Shown piece after piece: positions 49,503-58,003 of a stretch of 64,000 bases of DNA (positions are counted from its first letter, which is position 1; the number at the start of each line of letters is the position of its first letter). This DNA comes from an uncultured bacterium. GTDB taxonomy: Bacteria > Planctomycetota > UBA1135 > GCA-002686595. Under the pieces are notes generated by a model. That model searched no databases. It was given only the letters and a program-made list of their open reading frames with translations, and was not told where the DNA came from. The stretch lies in NCBI GenBank assembly GCA_938075305.1, contig CALJGV010000025.1, forward strand, positions 20,735 through 84,734, given 5' to 3'. The translations under genes and the position numbers were made by a program.

Positions 49503-51797
49503 ATGGCCATGTCGCTTCTCGCCCTCGCGCTCGCCGCTGCTCAAGCCCCGCCCGCCGCGCCGCAGCACCTGCATCCAGACAGCGTCGAGTTCGTGATGGT
49601 GCTTCCCGGCATCCAGCCCGCGCTGGACGCCTTCGGCAAGACGGCGCTGGCTCGGACCTTGGCGGACGAGGAGCTCCATGAGGCCCTCGGGGACGTGGTG
49701 GGAGGCGGCCCGATGGATCCGGTGGACCTGCTGGCCCAGCAGTGGCGTGAGCTGGGGGGGGCCGTCCCGCCGATCCTCGACCTGCACGAGGGCATCCGCT
49801 CCGTCTCCCTCTCCGTGGACCCGGGTGCGGACGGGGGGTTCTCGCTCTCCTCCCTGGTCGAAATTGCTGAGAGGGCGACCTCGGCGTCGGACCTCAAGGT
49901 CCGGCTCGTGATCGACTTCCAGGATGAGGCGTCCGCCGAGGCCGTGGCACGCCTCCTGGACGCCTCCCTCCGAGGCGCTCAGGCCGACGACCTGCCGACC
50001 CGAGCGGTGAGCCTCGCGGGGGACGGGGGGGCGTTCGGTTCCCCGCGGCTCACGGTGGTGGAGCTCCCTGATCTGGGGGGCGACGTGAAGGGGCACTTTG
50101 TCCACGGTGGCACGCGCGCCGTCATGGCCATCGGGGTGGACGACATCGACGAGGAGATCCTGCGGATCAGCCATGCGGCGCCGGATGCCTTCTCGAGCGA
50201 GATCGAGGCCGGGCGAGCGATGCTCGGCGCCGCGGAGGGGGCCACCCTCATGGAGGTGTACATCCCTCCCTACGCCGGCCTCTCGGCCGTGATGGAGGCC
50301 GCCGACGGGCCCGAGGCCATGACGTTGGGCGTACCCATCGCCACGATGATGGAGGTGATGCTCGGCGCGCCCGGGACGGCGATGTACCGCGGAGGCCACT
50401 GGCGCGTCGATATACGGGGCGACGGGCGTTATCTCACCAAGGGGTGGATTCCCGGTACTCCGCCCCTCGCCAGCTTCCAGATGATCGGGGGGGCCGCATT
50501 GGACCCCTCAAGCCTGACCCTCGCCCACCCGGACGCGCTCGTGACCTCCGTGGCGAGCTTCGAGCCGAAGCGGCTCCTCGACTTGCTCGTGCAGCTCCCC
50601 AAGGGAGCCAGCGGGGAGGACTTTGAGGAGGTCATGGGGGAGATGGAGACCCAGTTCGGATTCCGGCTCGACCGCGACCTGATCGATTCCCTCGGCGGTT
50701 CGATCTCCTACAGCCTGCCCAAGCTGCGCTCCCTCCTGTCGGCGCCGAACCTCATGGCGGTCGCCACCCTCGACGACCGGGAGGCCTTCACCCGCGGCAT
50801 GGATGGCCTGATGGCCATGATGAAGGAGGCGGGTCGCCTGGACAGTCAAAGGACCGACTACAGGGGCGCGACGCTCTACACCCTCTCCCTGGACGCGCTC
50901 ACCGGTGGGGGGGGCGGGATGCAGTTCCTCCCACTCCCGGTGGACCCCTCCACCATCAGCCGGCCGACCTTGACGGTGATGGAGGACCGGGTCCTGCTCT
51001 CCACCCTCCCGAGTCACGCGAAGCGTGAGGTCCGGCGCGTGGCGAAGCTGACCAAGGCTGGCGAGGGCGCAGAGCTCCACGCCGGGCTGAGCGCGGTCGA
51101 GGTTCCCGGGGCGGCCACGATGGTCAGCTCGGCCAACTGGCCGGTCTTCTACGGCAACCTCTACACCCAGCTGCGCGCGCTCGCGCCGGTGATCCTCAGC
51201 CTCGCGGATGACGGCTACGACGCCGGTGGAGTGGACCGCGACCTTCCGCTCCCTTTCAAGCTGGACTCCCTTCCGGAGATGGATCTGCTCACCCGGCACT
51301 TCGCGCCGAGCGAGCGGAGCTGGGTCAAGGTGGAGGATGGCCTCGTGGACACCTCGGTGTCCTCCCTGGGTCCGGAGCTCCCGGCGCTCCTGTTGGGGGC
51401 CGGCTTCTATCTCAGCATCATGGTGACCGAGCAGGCCCTTCTCATCGACGAGGTCGGGTTCGGCCCGAACGAGGAGGCGGGGCTGGAGGACGTGGAGGTT
51501 GTGGTTGAGATGTCTTCAGGTGCCGAGATGGCGACGAAGACCCAGCTGGTCAGCCTCGGGGTCGCGATCCAGGTCTATCGCCTCGACCACAGCAACGCCT
51601 TCCCTGCCTCCCTCGCGGAGCTCACGAAGAGCGAGGGGGGCCAACCGCCTTACCTCTCCGGAGCCTTGGAGGACGGGTGGGGCCGGGCGATGCGTTACCA
51701 GGTCACCGAGGAGGGCTGCAGGCTGTGGTCCCTGGGCCCGGACGGCATCGACCAGGAGGGCGAGGGCGATGACCTCTTGCATATCGTTGCCGGGTAG
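49503..51797 (+). CDS. DUF3352-like secreted protein fused to a GspG-like C-terminal domain
   Basis: A 764-residue protein with a short signal peptide (MAMSLLALALAAAQA). The first ~640 residues resemble DUF3352-type exported proteins (VEFVMVLPGIQPALDAFGKT, SVSLSVDPGADGGFSLSSLV), with long alternating beta strands and helices. The last ~90 residues resemble the pseudopilin domain of GspG (T2SSG): TKTQLVSLGVAIQVYRLDHS, AFPASLAEL, EDGWGRAMRYQVTEEG and WSLGPDGIDQEGEGDD. The usual N-terminal pilin helix is missing, so the domain is not assembled as in a pseudopilin. Function unknown. Confidence 0.78.
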   Translation: MAMSLLALALAAAQAPPAAPQHLHPDSVEFVMVLPGIQPALDAFGKTALARTLADEELHEALGDVVGGGPMDPVDLLAQQWRELGGAVPPILDLHEGIRSVSLSVDPGADGGFSLSSLVEIAERATSASDLKVRLVIDFQDEASAEAVARLLDASLRGAQADDLPTRAVSLAGDGGAFGSPRLTVVELPDLGGDVKGHFVHGGTRAVMAIGVDDIDEEILRISHAAPDAFSSEIEAGRAMLGAAEGATLMEVYIPPYAGLSAVMEAADGPEAMTLGVPIATMMEVMLGAPGTAMYRGGHWRVDIRGDGRYLTKGWIPGTPPLASFQMIGGAALDPSSLTLAHPDALVTSVASFEPKRLLDLLVQLPKGASGEDFEEVMGEMETQFGFRLDRDLIDSLGGSISYSLPKLRSLLSAPNLMAVATLDDREAFTRGMDGLMAMMKEAGRLDSQRTDYRGATLYTLSLDALTGGGGGMQFLPLPVDPSTISRPTLTVMEDRVLLSTLPSHAKREVRRVAKLTKAGEGAELHAGLSAVEVPGAATMVSSANWPVFYGNLYTQLRALAPVILSLADDGYDAGGVDRDLPLPFKLDSLPEMDLLTRHFAPSERSWVKVEDGLVDTSVSSLGPELPALLLGAGFYLSIMVTEQALLIDEVGFGPNEEAGLEDVEVVVEMSSGAEMATKTQLVSLGVAIQVYRLDHSNAFPASLAELTKSEGGQPPYLSGALEDGWGRAMRYQVTEEGCRLWSLGPDGIDQEGEGDDLLHIVAG

Positions 51798-51809
51798 CCG
51801 GAGCCGGTG

Positions 51810-52601
51810 ATGTCCGACGACGGCGAGGGAGACCCCTCGGGCGATCGTCCGTCCGGGGACCCTGCTGGTTCAGGCTGGCAGTACAAGCGCAGTGACCGTT
51901 CCCGTCGGAACGGACCGCTGCGTCGCCGCTTTCGGGACCTGCGCCGTCGCGCGCTCTCTCCGCTGGTGCCGCTCTTGGTCCCGGCGTTCCTTCGGGGCCT
52001 CGGTTGGACCTGGCGGGTCAGGATCGCCAACGGTGAGCGGCGCGAGGAGCTGCTCGAGTCGGGCGATGGCTGCGTCGCCGTGCTGTGGCACGGCCGGATG
52101 GCCGCCGCGGCTCCGGTCTTCGCTGGGGTCAACACGGTCATCCTGGTGTCGATGTCAGGCGACGGAGAGCTCGCGAACTCGACCCTCGAGCGCCTCGGCT
52201 ACCGCACGCTCCGCGGCTCCTCCAGTCGCTACGGCGTCCGCGCCCTCAAGGCCATGCGCGAGATGCTGCGGGGGGGCGGCGCTGTGGCCATCACCCCGGA
52301 CGGCCCGAGGGGGCCGATGCACCGGGTGAACCGCGGGGCCGCCTTCCTCGCCAGGGACTCGGGGCTACCCATCGTCCCCTTTGGCTTCGCTGCGTCGACC
52401 GCGGTGAGGCTTCACTCGTGGGATCGCTTCATGATCCCGCTCCCCTTCAGCCGCGTACAGGTGGTCATCGGCGCGCCGATCCGCGTGGACGCGGACGCCA
52501 CGGACCAGGACCTGCGGGCCGTGAGCGAGGGCATCGGCGAGGCCCTGGTCGCGACGGAGCTCGAGGCCGCGACACTCCTCGGGGTGGAGGCGGACTGGTG
52601 A
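51810..52601 (+). CDS. DUF374 lysophospholipid acyltransferase family protein
   Basis: A 263-residue protein of the DUF374/LPLAT-like acyltransferase family. The core has VAVLWHGRMAAAAPVF (about residues 91-106, with the catalytic-type His), LANSTLERLGYRTLRGSSSR, AVAITPDGPRGPMHRVNRGA and GLPIVPFGFAAS. Such enzymes transfer acyl chains in lipid or lipid A synthesis; the exact substrate is not readable. The ATG at 51810 follows a GGAG with 8-nt spacing. The stop overlaps the next start as GTGA. Confidence 0.88.
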   Translation: MSDDGEGDPSGDRPSGDPAGSGWQYKRSDRSRRNGPLRRRFRDLRRRALSPLVPLLVPAFLRGLGWTWRVRIANGERREELLESGDGCVAVLWHGRMAAAAPVFAGVNTVILVSMSGDGELANSTLERLGYRTLRGSSSRYGVRALKAMREMLRGGGAVAITPDGPRGPMHRVNRGAAFLARDSGLPIVPFGFAASTAVRLHSWDRFMIPLPFSRVQVVIGAPIRVDADATDQDLRAVSEGIGEALVATELEAATLLGVEADW

Positions 52602-53428
52602 TTCGCATCGGTCCCTCCGGATGGACGCACCCCGCGCTGGACCGCGCGTGGCCGCTGCAGCGTGGCGCCCAGTTCGAGCCGCTCAGCTTCCTCGGGCAGT
52701 ACTTCGGGGCGGTGGAGGTCGACGTGACGGCCCACGTCCTCCCGCGGGAGGAGCACATCGTGCGCTGGGCGGCGGCCCTCCAGGATCGCCCGAGGACACG
52801 GCTGCTGGTGCGCGTGCCTTCCGTCGCGCTGGATCTAGCACGAACGGCGCCCGAGCGCGCGGCGGACGCGGAGCAGTTCCGCTCCTCGCTGGCACCCCTC
52901 GTGCGCCGCGAGCGGCTCGGTGGGCTCGTGGCGACCCTCCCGGACGGGACGCTCTTCGGGCCCTCGGAGGCCCGCGCCCTGGGGGACCTGGCGCGGATCC
53001 TGTCGCCCGCCCCCCTGATCCTGGCTGCGGGGCATCGTTCCTGGTACGAGCGCCGGGCGCTGGACGTGCTCGCGGGAGCGGGCTGGTCCCTCGCGCACCT
53101 TGACGAGGACGAGCGCTGGGACGCGCCACCGAGGCGCCACAGGGCGACCGGGCCGGTGGGCATGCTGCGCCTCCGCGGGCCAGGGCCATATGACCCGTCG
53201 AGGATCGGCGGCGCAGCGCGGCGCGCCCGGGAGATCGCCGGAGACGTGGACGACCTCTACGTCATCGCGGACAACGCCTCCCACCCCGGGGCAGTGCCGG
53301 CCAGCGCCCTGGCGGCGGCGCTCGAGGTGAAGTTCGTGCTCGCGGGGGAGCGACCGGTCCCGGGCTGGAGGAGGATCATCGAGGTCTTCCCACACCTCGA
53401 GCCGCTGCTCGAGTTGGGGGACGGGTAA
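52598..53428 (+). CDS. DUF72 family protein
   Basis: A 276-residue TIM-barrel-like protein of the DUF72 family (YecE-like), started at GTG. The conserved start is RIGPSGWTHPALDRAWP, and GQYFGAVEVDVTAHVLPREE takes the place of the usual FNTVEINSTFY segment, so this is a divergent member. The C-terminal YVIADNASHPGAVPASAL matches the family NDHAPANA region only loosely. No function is established for the family. It overlaps the acyltransferase stop by four bases and is translationally coupled. Confidence 0.78.
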   Translation: MIRIGPSGWTHPALDRAWPLQRGAQFEPLSFLGQYFGAVEVDVTAHVLPREEHIVRWAAALQDRPRTRLLVRVPSVALDLARTAPERAADAEQFRSSLAPLVRRERLGGLVATLPDGTLFGPSEARALGDLARILSPAPLILAAGHRSWYERRALDVLAGAGWSLAHLDEDERWDAPPRRHRATGPVGMLRLRGPGPYDPSRIGGAARRAREIAGDVDDLYVIADNASHPGAVPASALAAALEVKFVLAGERPVPGWRRIIEVFPHLEPLLELGDG

Positions 53429-53444
53429 GGTCCGCCGGAACGCC

Positions 53445-54326
53445 ATGACAGACTCGATGCAGCCAGGAGAGACCCACCAGGAGCGGACGTTCCTCACCTA
53501 CCCCGATGAGCCCGGCCGCCGGATCGGCGTCCGGGTCGAGCTCGCCACCGACCTGGAGCTGCCCACCGGAGGGATGGCCCGTCCGGTCGCGGTCCTCGTC
53601 CATGGCTTCAAGGGCTTCATGGACTGGGGGTTCTTCCCTCACCTCAGCCGCCGGCTCGCGGCCGCGGGGTTCGTGGCCGTGTCCATGAACACCTCGGGGT
53701 CGGGCGTCGGTGACGACCCGCTCGTGATGGACGATGACGAGGCGTTCTTCAACGACTCCTATTCTCGCCAGCTGGAGGACATGGCGAGGGTGCGCGAGTT
53801 CGCGCGCGGGCTCCCCGGCGTCGACCCCGGCCGGGAGGTCCTCATGGGCCACAGCCGAGGTGGGGGAATGGCGGTGATCTCGGCGTCCGAGCAGGCCCCC
53901 GCCGCCCTCGTGACCTGGGCCGCGATCGGGGACGCGGACCGCTTCGATGACCGCATGAAGGCGCGCTGGCGCGCGGAGGGCTTCCTGGAGGTCCCCAACG
54001 CCCGGACCGGGCAGGTGCACCGGATGGGGCTCGCTGGCCTCGAGGACTTCGAGCGGAACTCGGAGCGGTTCGATATTCGCGCCGCGGCGGCCCGTCTCGA
54101 GGCCCCGTTCCTCGCGGTCCACGGCCTCGAGGACGCGACCGTGGCCTACGACGCGGCCGTGGAGCTCAGCGAGCGGGCGCCGCGCGGGGAGGCGCTCCTG
54201 ATCGAGGGGGCGGACCACGGGTTTGGAGCCACGCACCCGCTCGGGGCTCCGGGCGCCATCCAGACCCTCGAGGTCGCCGTCGACAGCACCGTGACCTTCG
54301 CGCTCCAGCACACGCGCCCGCGCTGA
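53445..54326 (+). CDS. Alpha/beta hydrolase (dienelactone-hydrolase-like)
   Basis: A 293-residue alpha/beta hydrolase. The oxyanion region is VLVHGFKGFMDWGFFP (about residues 48-63), the nucleophile is Ser in LMGHSRGGGMAV (about 138), the acid is likely in AVHGLEDATVAYD (about 230), and the catalytic His is in IEGADHGFGATHPL (about 261-263). The substrate is unknown; esterase or peptidase activity is possible. It follows the DUF72 gene by 16 bp. A weak GGGGAC/GTCCCC hairpin at 54336-54354 may end this transcript. Confidence 0.88.
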   Translation: MTDSMQPGETHQERTFLTYPDEPGRRIGVRVELATDLELPTGGMARPVAVLVHGFKGFMDWGFFPHLSRRLAAAGFVAVSMNTSGSGVGDDPLVMDDDEAFFNDSYSRQLEDMARVREFARGLPGVDPGREVLMGHSRGGGMAVISASEQAPAALVTWAAIGDADRFDDRMKARWRAEGFLEVPNARTGQVHRMGLAGLEDFERNSERFDIRAAAARLEAPFLAVHGLEDATVAYDAAVELSERAPRGEALLIEGADHGFGATHPLGAPGAIQTLEVAVDSTVTFALQHTRPR

Positions 54327-54402
54327 GGCCCGGAGGGGGACCATGGGCGTCCCCGTCGGGTTCGGGGTCGTCGCCAGGTTGAGCGCGACCTAGGATCGCC
54401 CC

Positions 54403-55500
54403 GTGCTTCCCCTCCTCCTCGCCCTCTCAGCTCCCCTGGTCCAGGACTGGACCCCGCCGCCCCCTCCGCCCACGGTGCCGACGCTGGCGATGGCGCAGCC
54501 CCGCTTCGCGCCCTTCGTGCTGCCCGGGGAGCTCCGCGTCGTCACGGCCATCGCGGAGCTCGAGCCCTTGGCTGGCGTACTCGCGGAGCAGCTCTCCGAG
54601 CGCACCGGGCTGGCGGTGAAGGCGGCGCCCGCTCCTGCCCGTTCGGGGGACGTGGTGCTGACGCTCGGCTACACGGCGGAGGCGGTCGGGGAGAGCCCCG
54701 AGGCCCTCTCCATCGAGGTCTTCGAGGACCACGTCGCCCTCTCGGGGCGGACCGAGGCTGGCGTGGCCCGGGCGGCCGCCCGCCTGCTCCAGCTGCTCTC
54801 CCCCGCGGAAGGCGGCGGCTGGGTCCTGCCCCCGTTCCGCCTGGACGACGCGCCGCGCTTCCCGTGGCGCGCCGTGCGGCTCGAGGGCCCGGCGTCGGAG
54901 GAGGACGGGCGTCGCCTGCTGGAGCTCCTCTACCTGGGCTCTTTCAACGTGCTCGTCCTGGACGCGGCGCCCTCTGAGGACCGCGCGGCCCTCGCCAGGG
55001 CGCTCGGGCCCGCAGCGGCCGCCCGCGGGGTGGCCCTGCTGCTGGATCCGCCTGCGGGACCGGGGGCGGGCGCTCTCCCCTTCGTCTTTGCGACCGCGGA
55101 CCCCGCCGCTGGCGCGCCCCTTCCGGTCCTGCTCACGGCGAGCGATGTGGAAGACCCCGCCGCCCGCCGGGTGGACTCGCTCCTCGCCGCCGGCCGCACC
55201 GTCATCGACGGGAGGAGTAGCGTGCTGCAGTTCGCAGGCGACGCGACTGGCGCCGCTGGCCCGCTATCGCTCTACGGATGGAGCCCGCTCGCCCTGCTGG
55301 ATTCGGTGGTGGAGGAGCGCGCCGAGGTCTCGGCCTCGCTGATCCAGGGCGCCGAGATTCGCCTTGGGGGAGCCGCGGCGATTCCACACTTCGAGAGCGC
55401 CCTGCCGTTTCTCTCCGAGCGCTCCTGGGGCGCTGCCAACGCTCCTGAGGAGCTGAAGGACTTCCAGCCCCGCGCCAGTCGGCTGCGCGAGCTGCTCTGA
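54403..55500 (+). CDS. Secreted protein with GH20 domain-2-like region, degenerate
   Basis: A 365-residue exported protein with a GTG start and a short signal peptide (MLPLLLALSAPLVQ). Residues about 80-155 match the domain that precedes the catalytic barrel of beta-N-acetylhexosaminidases (LTLGYTAEAVGESPEALSIE and RTEAGVARAAARLLQLL). The next segment, DDAPRFPWRAVRLEG, is the usual start of the GH20 barrel. The barrel is then short and lacks the catalytic Asp-Glu pair. It may be a non-enzymatic relative or a decayed gene that keeps its frame. Confidence 0.7.
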   Translation: MLPLLLALSAPLVQDWTPPPPPPTVPTLAMAQPRFAPFVLPGELRVVTAIAELEPLAGVLAEQLSERTGLAVKAAPAPARSGDVVLTLGYTAEAVGESPEALSIEVFEDHVALSGRTEAGVARAAARLLQLLSPAEGGGWVLPPFRLDDAPRFPWRAVRLEGPASEEDGRRLLELLYLGSFNVLVLDAAPSEDRAALARALGPAAAARGVALLLDPPAGPGAGALPFVFATADPAAGAPLPVLLTASDVEDPAARRVDSLLAAGRTVIDGRSSVLQFAGDATGAAGPLSLYGWSPLALLDSVVEERAEVSASLIQGAEIRLGGAAAIPHFESALPFLSERSWGAANAPEELKDFQPRASRLRELL

Positions 55501-55524
55501 GATCCTGAGGCCAGCGGGAGACCG

Positions 55525-56418
55525 CTAGCGGTCCCAGCCGTTGCCGTCGCAGGTCGCCTCGCCCCCGGCCTCGCCCGACATGTCGGGGCGGACGTAGGCG
55601 GCGTCCCAGCGGGGCGCGTGGGCGGCGCCGATGTAGGGCTGCTCTGAGTCGGGCGTGTTGGCGGTGCTCAGCCGCAGGCCCGAGCTGTCCAGGAAGAAGG
55701 CCCGCCGCGGCGGCGCTGTCTCCGAGGAGGGCCAGGCGTAGGCGCACCAGCGCAGGGCGCTCTGGTTGGCGTCCGGGGTGGTCTCTCCGCTCCCGCCGTG
55801 AAGCGCCTCGGCGAGCCCTTCGACCTCACCGCTGTAGAGCGGCGCCGCCGGGAGGTAGACCGAGAACAGGTAGCCGTTGACCTCGCAGGCGCCGCCTGCG
55901 GAGGTCGAGACGACCTCCGCGAAGTCGCGGGGCAGGAACGCATTGAGCTCCGAGACGTCGACGAAGGAGTCACCGAGCCCGTTGCGAAGCGGCGCGGTGC
56001 CCATCAGCTCAGCGAGGTAGCCGTACTCACCGAGGTGGTCGAGGTTGCTGTCCACGGAGCGGGCCTCGCGGAACTGCTCCTGGGCCATGGCGATGATGCG
56101 AAGGGTCTGCTCGGCACGGGCCTCGCTCGCCTGGGCGGCGGCGAGGTCGATGGGGTCGGGCTGCGCCTCCTCCAGCGAAGCCGCGGGGGGGCCTGCGTCG
56201 CGATCGGTCTCGACGTCACGGGGCGCGACGCGCACGAGGCCGCTCGGCCCATGGTCGATCTCGATGCGGCCCCCGATGGGCGCGGCGCTCACGGAGGCGA
56301 ACGTCTCCGACTCCTCCGGCAGGGGCGTTGGCCGATCCAGGCTGTAGATGAACAGGCAGAGGGCGGCCGCGGCCGCCACGGCCAAGGACGCAATCTTGGG
56401 GCGCTTCTCGGTGCTCAT
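55525..56418 (-). CDS. Membrane-anchored protein of unknown function
   Basis: A 297-residue protein with an N-terminal membrane segment (ASLAVAAAAALCLFIYSL, about residues 10-27). A central region, LRIIAMAQEQFREARSVDSN followed by EYGYLAELMG, resembles the helix and beta start of pilin-derived planctomycete proteins. The C-terminal half has conserved-looking GYLFSVYLPA and RWCAYAWPSS and many small residues. No family is assigned. It is convergent with the GH20-like gene 24 bp away; the ATG at 56418 was chosen because it opens on the membrane segment. Confidence 0.7.
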   Translation of the reverse strand: MSTEKRPKIASLAVAAAAALCLFIYSLDRPTPLPEESETFASVSAAPIGGRIEIDHGPSGLVRVAPRDVETDRDAGPPAASLEEAQPDPIDLAAAQASEARAEQTLRIIAMAQEQFREARSVDSNLDHLGEYGYLAELMGTAPLRNGLGDSFVDVSELNAFLPRDFAEVVSTSAGGACEVNGYLFSVYLPAAPLYSGEVEGLAEALHGGSGETTPDANQSALRWCAYAWPSSETAPPRRAFFLDSSGLRLSTANTPDSEQPYIGAAHAPRWDAAYVRPDMSGEAGGEATCDGNGWDR

Positions 56419-56599
56419 GGTGTGGGAGGCGGAGCGCCAGGAGGGGCCCCGCCACTTTGAAGTCGGCTCCCGCGTGCGCGCCGATTGAGCCCGAGCGCTG
56501 CCCGTCCCGATCGAGCCACAACTCCGGTGCAAGATGTCTCGCAGGGGGACGGAGACCCCCATGGAGGGCTCCTCGAGGACGCCTGACGAGCCTGGCGAT

Positions 56600-58003
56600 T
56601 CAGCCGAGCAGCGGCTGGATCACGGTCCCGTGCACATCGGTGAGCCGGAAGCGGCGCCCCTGATGGCGGTACGTCAGCCGCTCGTGGTCGATCCCGAGCA
56701 GGTGCAGCAGCGTCGCGTTGAGGTCGTGCACGTGCACGGGATCACGGGCGACGTTGTAGCCGAACTCGTCGGTCTCACCGTGGGTGTGACCGGCGCGGAT
56801 CCCGCCGCCGGCCATCCACATGCTCGCGCAGCGGGGGTGGTGGTCGCGGCCGTAGTTGGTCGCGCTCAAGGCGCCCTGGCTGTAGCAGGTCCGTCCGAAC
56901 TCGCCGCCCCAGACCACGAGGGTGTCGTCGAGCAGTCCCCGACGCTTGAGGTCGGTGACGAGCGCGGCAGAGGCGCGGTCGGTCTCCTTGCACTGGGTCC
57001 TGATCGCGCCCGGCAGCCCCCCGTGCTGGTCCCACCCCTGGTGGATCAGCTGGACGAAGCGCACGTCGCGCTCGATGAGCCTGCGCGCGATCAGGCAGTT
57101 CGCCGCGAAGGTGCCCGGGCTCCGGGCCTCCTCGCCGTAGAGCTCGAAGGTGGACTCGGGCTCATCCGAGAGGTCCGCGACCTCGGGGACCGAGACCTGC
57201 ATCCGAAACGCGAGCTCGGCCTGGGCCGTCCTCGCGGCGCCCGCCTCGTCCACGCCACCTTTGGCGCCGCGCAGGGCGTCGAGCATCCTCCGCCGGGTCG
57301 CCCGGTCGATCCCGGGGGGATCGTTGAGGAAGAGCACCGGGTCGCTGCCGCTGCGGAACTGGACGCCCGCGTGCCTCGCGCTCAAGAATCCCGAGCCCCA
57401 CAATCGCTCGTAGAGGGGCTGGCCCCCCTTGCCCTGGGTCACCATCACGCAGAACTCGGGCAGGTCACGGTTCAGGGAGCCGAGGCCGTAGCTGAGCCAC
57501 GCGCCGGCGGACGGTCGGCCGGCGATCTCGGAGCCGGTCAGGAGGAACGTCGCCGCGGGGTCGTGGTTGATGGCGTCGGTGACCATGGTCCGCACCACGC
57601 ACAGGTCGTCGACGATCGCCGCGGTGTGGGGGAGCAGCTCGCTCGCCCAGGTCCCGCTCTCCCCGTGCTGCTTGAACTCGAAGATCGAGCCAGCGAGGGG
57701 AAGGGAGGCCTGGTTGCCGGACATGCCGGTGAGCCGCTGCCCCTGGCGGACCGAGTCGGGGAGCTCCTCGCCGTTCCGTTCGCGCAGCAGCGGCTTGGGA
57801 TCCCAGAGGTCGAGCTGGGAGGGGCCGCCGCTCATGAAGAGGTGAACGACGCGCCGGGCGCGGGGCGGGTGATGGAGCTCGGTCGGGTCCTGGGCGCTGC
57901 CGATGCGGGCCAGAGCGGCCCCGGCGACGCCGAGGGAGGCGCCCTGCAGGAGGGTCCTCCGGTCGAGCCGGGGGCTGGGGGAGATCGGGGGGAGCTCGCT
58001 CAT
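56600..58003 (-). CDS. DUF1501 family protein (second copy)
   Basis: A 467-residue DUF1501 protein. The N-terminus has a twin-arginine-like signal (PRLDRRTLLQGASLGVAGAAL). Landmarks match the first copy at 1.7-3.0 kb: HLFMSGGPSQLDLWDPKP near residue 50, HQGWDQHGGLPG near 345, VWGGEFGRTCYSQG near 380 and QGRRFRLTDVHGTV at the end. Its start overlaps the upstream PSD1 stop by ATGA, so the two are translated together. Function unknown beyond family membership. Confidence 0.92.
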   Translation of the reverse strand: MSELPPISPSPRLDRRTLLQGASLGVAGAALARIGSAQDPTELHHPPRARRVVHLFMSGGPSQLDLWDPKPLLRERNGEELPDSVRQGQRLTGMSGNQASLPLAGSIFEFKQHGESGTWASELLPHTAAIVDDLCVVRTMVTDAINHDPAATFLLTGSEIAGRPSAGAWLSYGLGSLNRDLPEFCVMVTQGKGGQPLYERLWGSGFLSARHAGVQFRSGSDPVLFLNDPPGIDRATRRRMLDALRGAKGGVDEAGAARTAQAELAFRMQVSVPEVADLSDEPESTFELYGEEARSPGTFAANCLIARRLIERDVRFVQLIHQGWDQHGGLPGAIRTQCKETDRASAALVTDLKRRGLLDDTLVVWGGEFGRTCYSQGALSATNYGRDHHPRCASMWMAGGGIRAGHTHGETDEFGYNVARDPVHVHDLNATLLHLLGIDHERLTYRHQGRRFRLTDVHGTVIQPLLG

